From positions 1 through 6,316 of the forward strand of contig DOKV01000190.1 of NCBI GenBank assembly GCA_003510765.1: 6,316 bases of DNA. The letters run 5' to 3'. Source of the DNA: Clostridiaceae bacterium (GTDB lineage: Bacteria > Bacillota > Clostridia > Clostridiales > Clostridiaceae). The translations under genes were made by a program, and so were the position numbers. This document shows, in pieces, positions 6,174 through 6,316 of this stretch (within the stretch, counting starts at the first letter, position 1; each line of letters starts with the position of its first letter). The notes under the pieces were generated by a model. That model was not told where the DNA came from and searched no databases. It saw only the letters and a list, made by a program, of their open reading frames with translations.

Positions 6174-6179
6174 CGACCT

Positions 6180-6316
6180 ATGAACTGGTTTAAAAAAGAA
6201 CATGGCTTCTCCAAGGAAGCTTTTATCACCCTCGTGGAACAAGAGCGTGAGCGCCTTTATCGCGTGGCCTACGGGTATTTGAAAAATGAATCTTTGGCAC
6301 TGGAAGCCTTGGATGA
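6180..6316 (+). CDS. ECF-type RNA polymerase sigma factor, N-terminal part (runs off the window)
   Basis: Only 45 codons are present. After a short lead (MNWFKKEHGF) the sequence FITLVEQERERLYRVAYGYL, then KNESLALEALD, matches the start of sigma-70 region 2 in extracytoplasmic function sigma factors. There the pattern f..L...y...ly.iAy.ylkn..dA.d..qe binds the core polymerase. Region 2.4, which reads the -10 element, and region 4 lie beyond the window, so the subgroup cannot be told. Known members are usually held inactive by a membrane anti-sigma factor encoded just downstream; one would be expected to the right of this window. A terminator separates it from the preceding small gene. Confidence 0.85.
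   Translation, partial: MNWFKKEHGFSKEAFITLVEQERERLYRVAYGYLKNESLALEALD

Overview
The window looks like a chromosomal segment of a low-to-moderate-GC Gram-positive bacterium, most likely a member of the Clostridia. The evidence is the strong AAGGAGG-type ribosome binding sites, sigma-A-like promoters, T-tailed hairpin terminators, an LtaS-type membrane sulfatase (an enzyme family of lipoteichoic acid synthesis) and a chemoreceptor of clostridial style. The genus cannot be named from the sequence. There is no sign of a phage, insertion sequence, CRISPR array, tRNA or rRNA.

Layout. Positions 1-47 are a perfect 20-bp hairpin terminator. Positions 49-2019 (minus) encode a complete 656-residue methyl-accepting chemotaxis protein. 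About 400 bases of non-coding DNA follow; read on the minus strand they hold a very good sigma-A promoter, a leader of about 205 nt with two strong hairpins, and the terminator of the next gene. Positions 2423-3497 (minus) hold what looks like one lipoprotein gene of about 358 codons that is now split into three reading frames: a lipoprotein signal peptide, a 90-residue body segment and a 260-residue C-terminal segment. Both joins lie at or next to homopolymer runs (T7 and G5), and both need the same -1 shift. Positions 3616-3660 are a strong terminator. Positions 3725-5503 (minus) encode a five-helix membrane enzyme of the lipoteichoic acid synthase family. A divergent intergenic region follows. 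Positions 5794-6054 (plus) encode an 86-residue, very basic single-helix membrane protein with its own promoter and terminator. The window ends inside the start of an ECF-type sigma factor (6180 onward, plus).

How they fit together. Each gene appears to be its own transcription unit, because terminators separate them. The shared theme is the cell envelope: a sensory receptor, a surface lipoprotein, a wall-polymer synthase, a small membrane protein and an ECF sigma factor, a class that often controls envelope stress genes. Joint function is only inferred. The points most worth a second look are the doubly shifted lipoprotein, which has an exact U_UUU_UUU slippery heptamer directly after its lipobox cysteine; the abrupt GC drop inside the chemoreceptor gene; its long structured leader; and the Ser in place of the usual Thr nucleophile in the LtaS-like enzyme. 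None of these amounts to a clearly new system.
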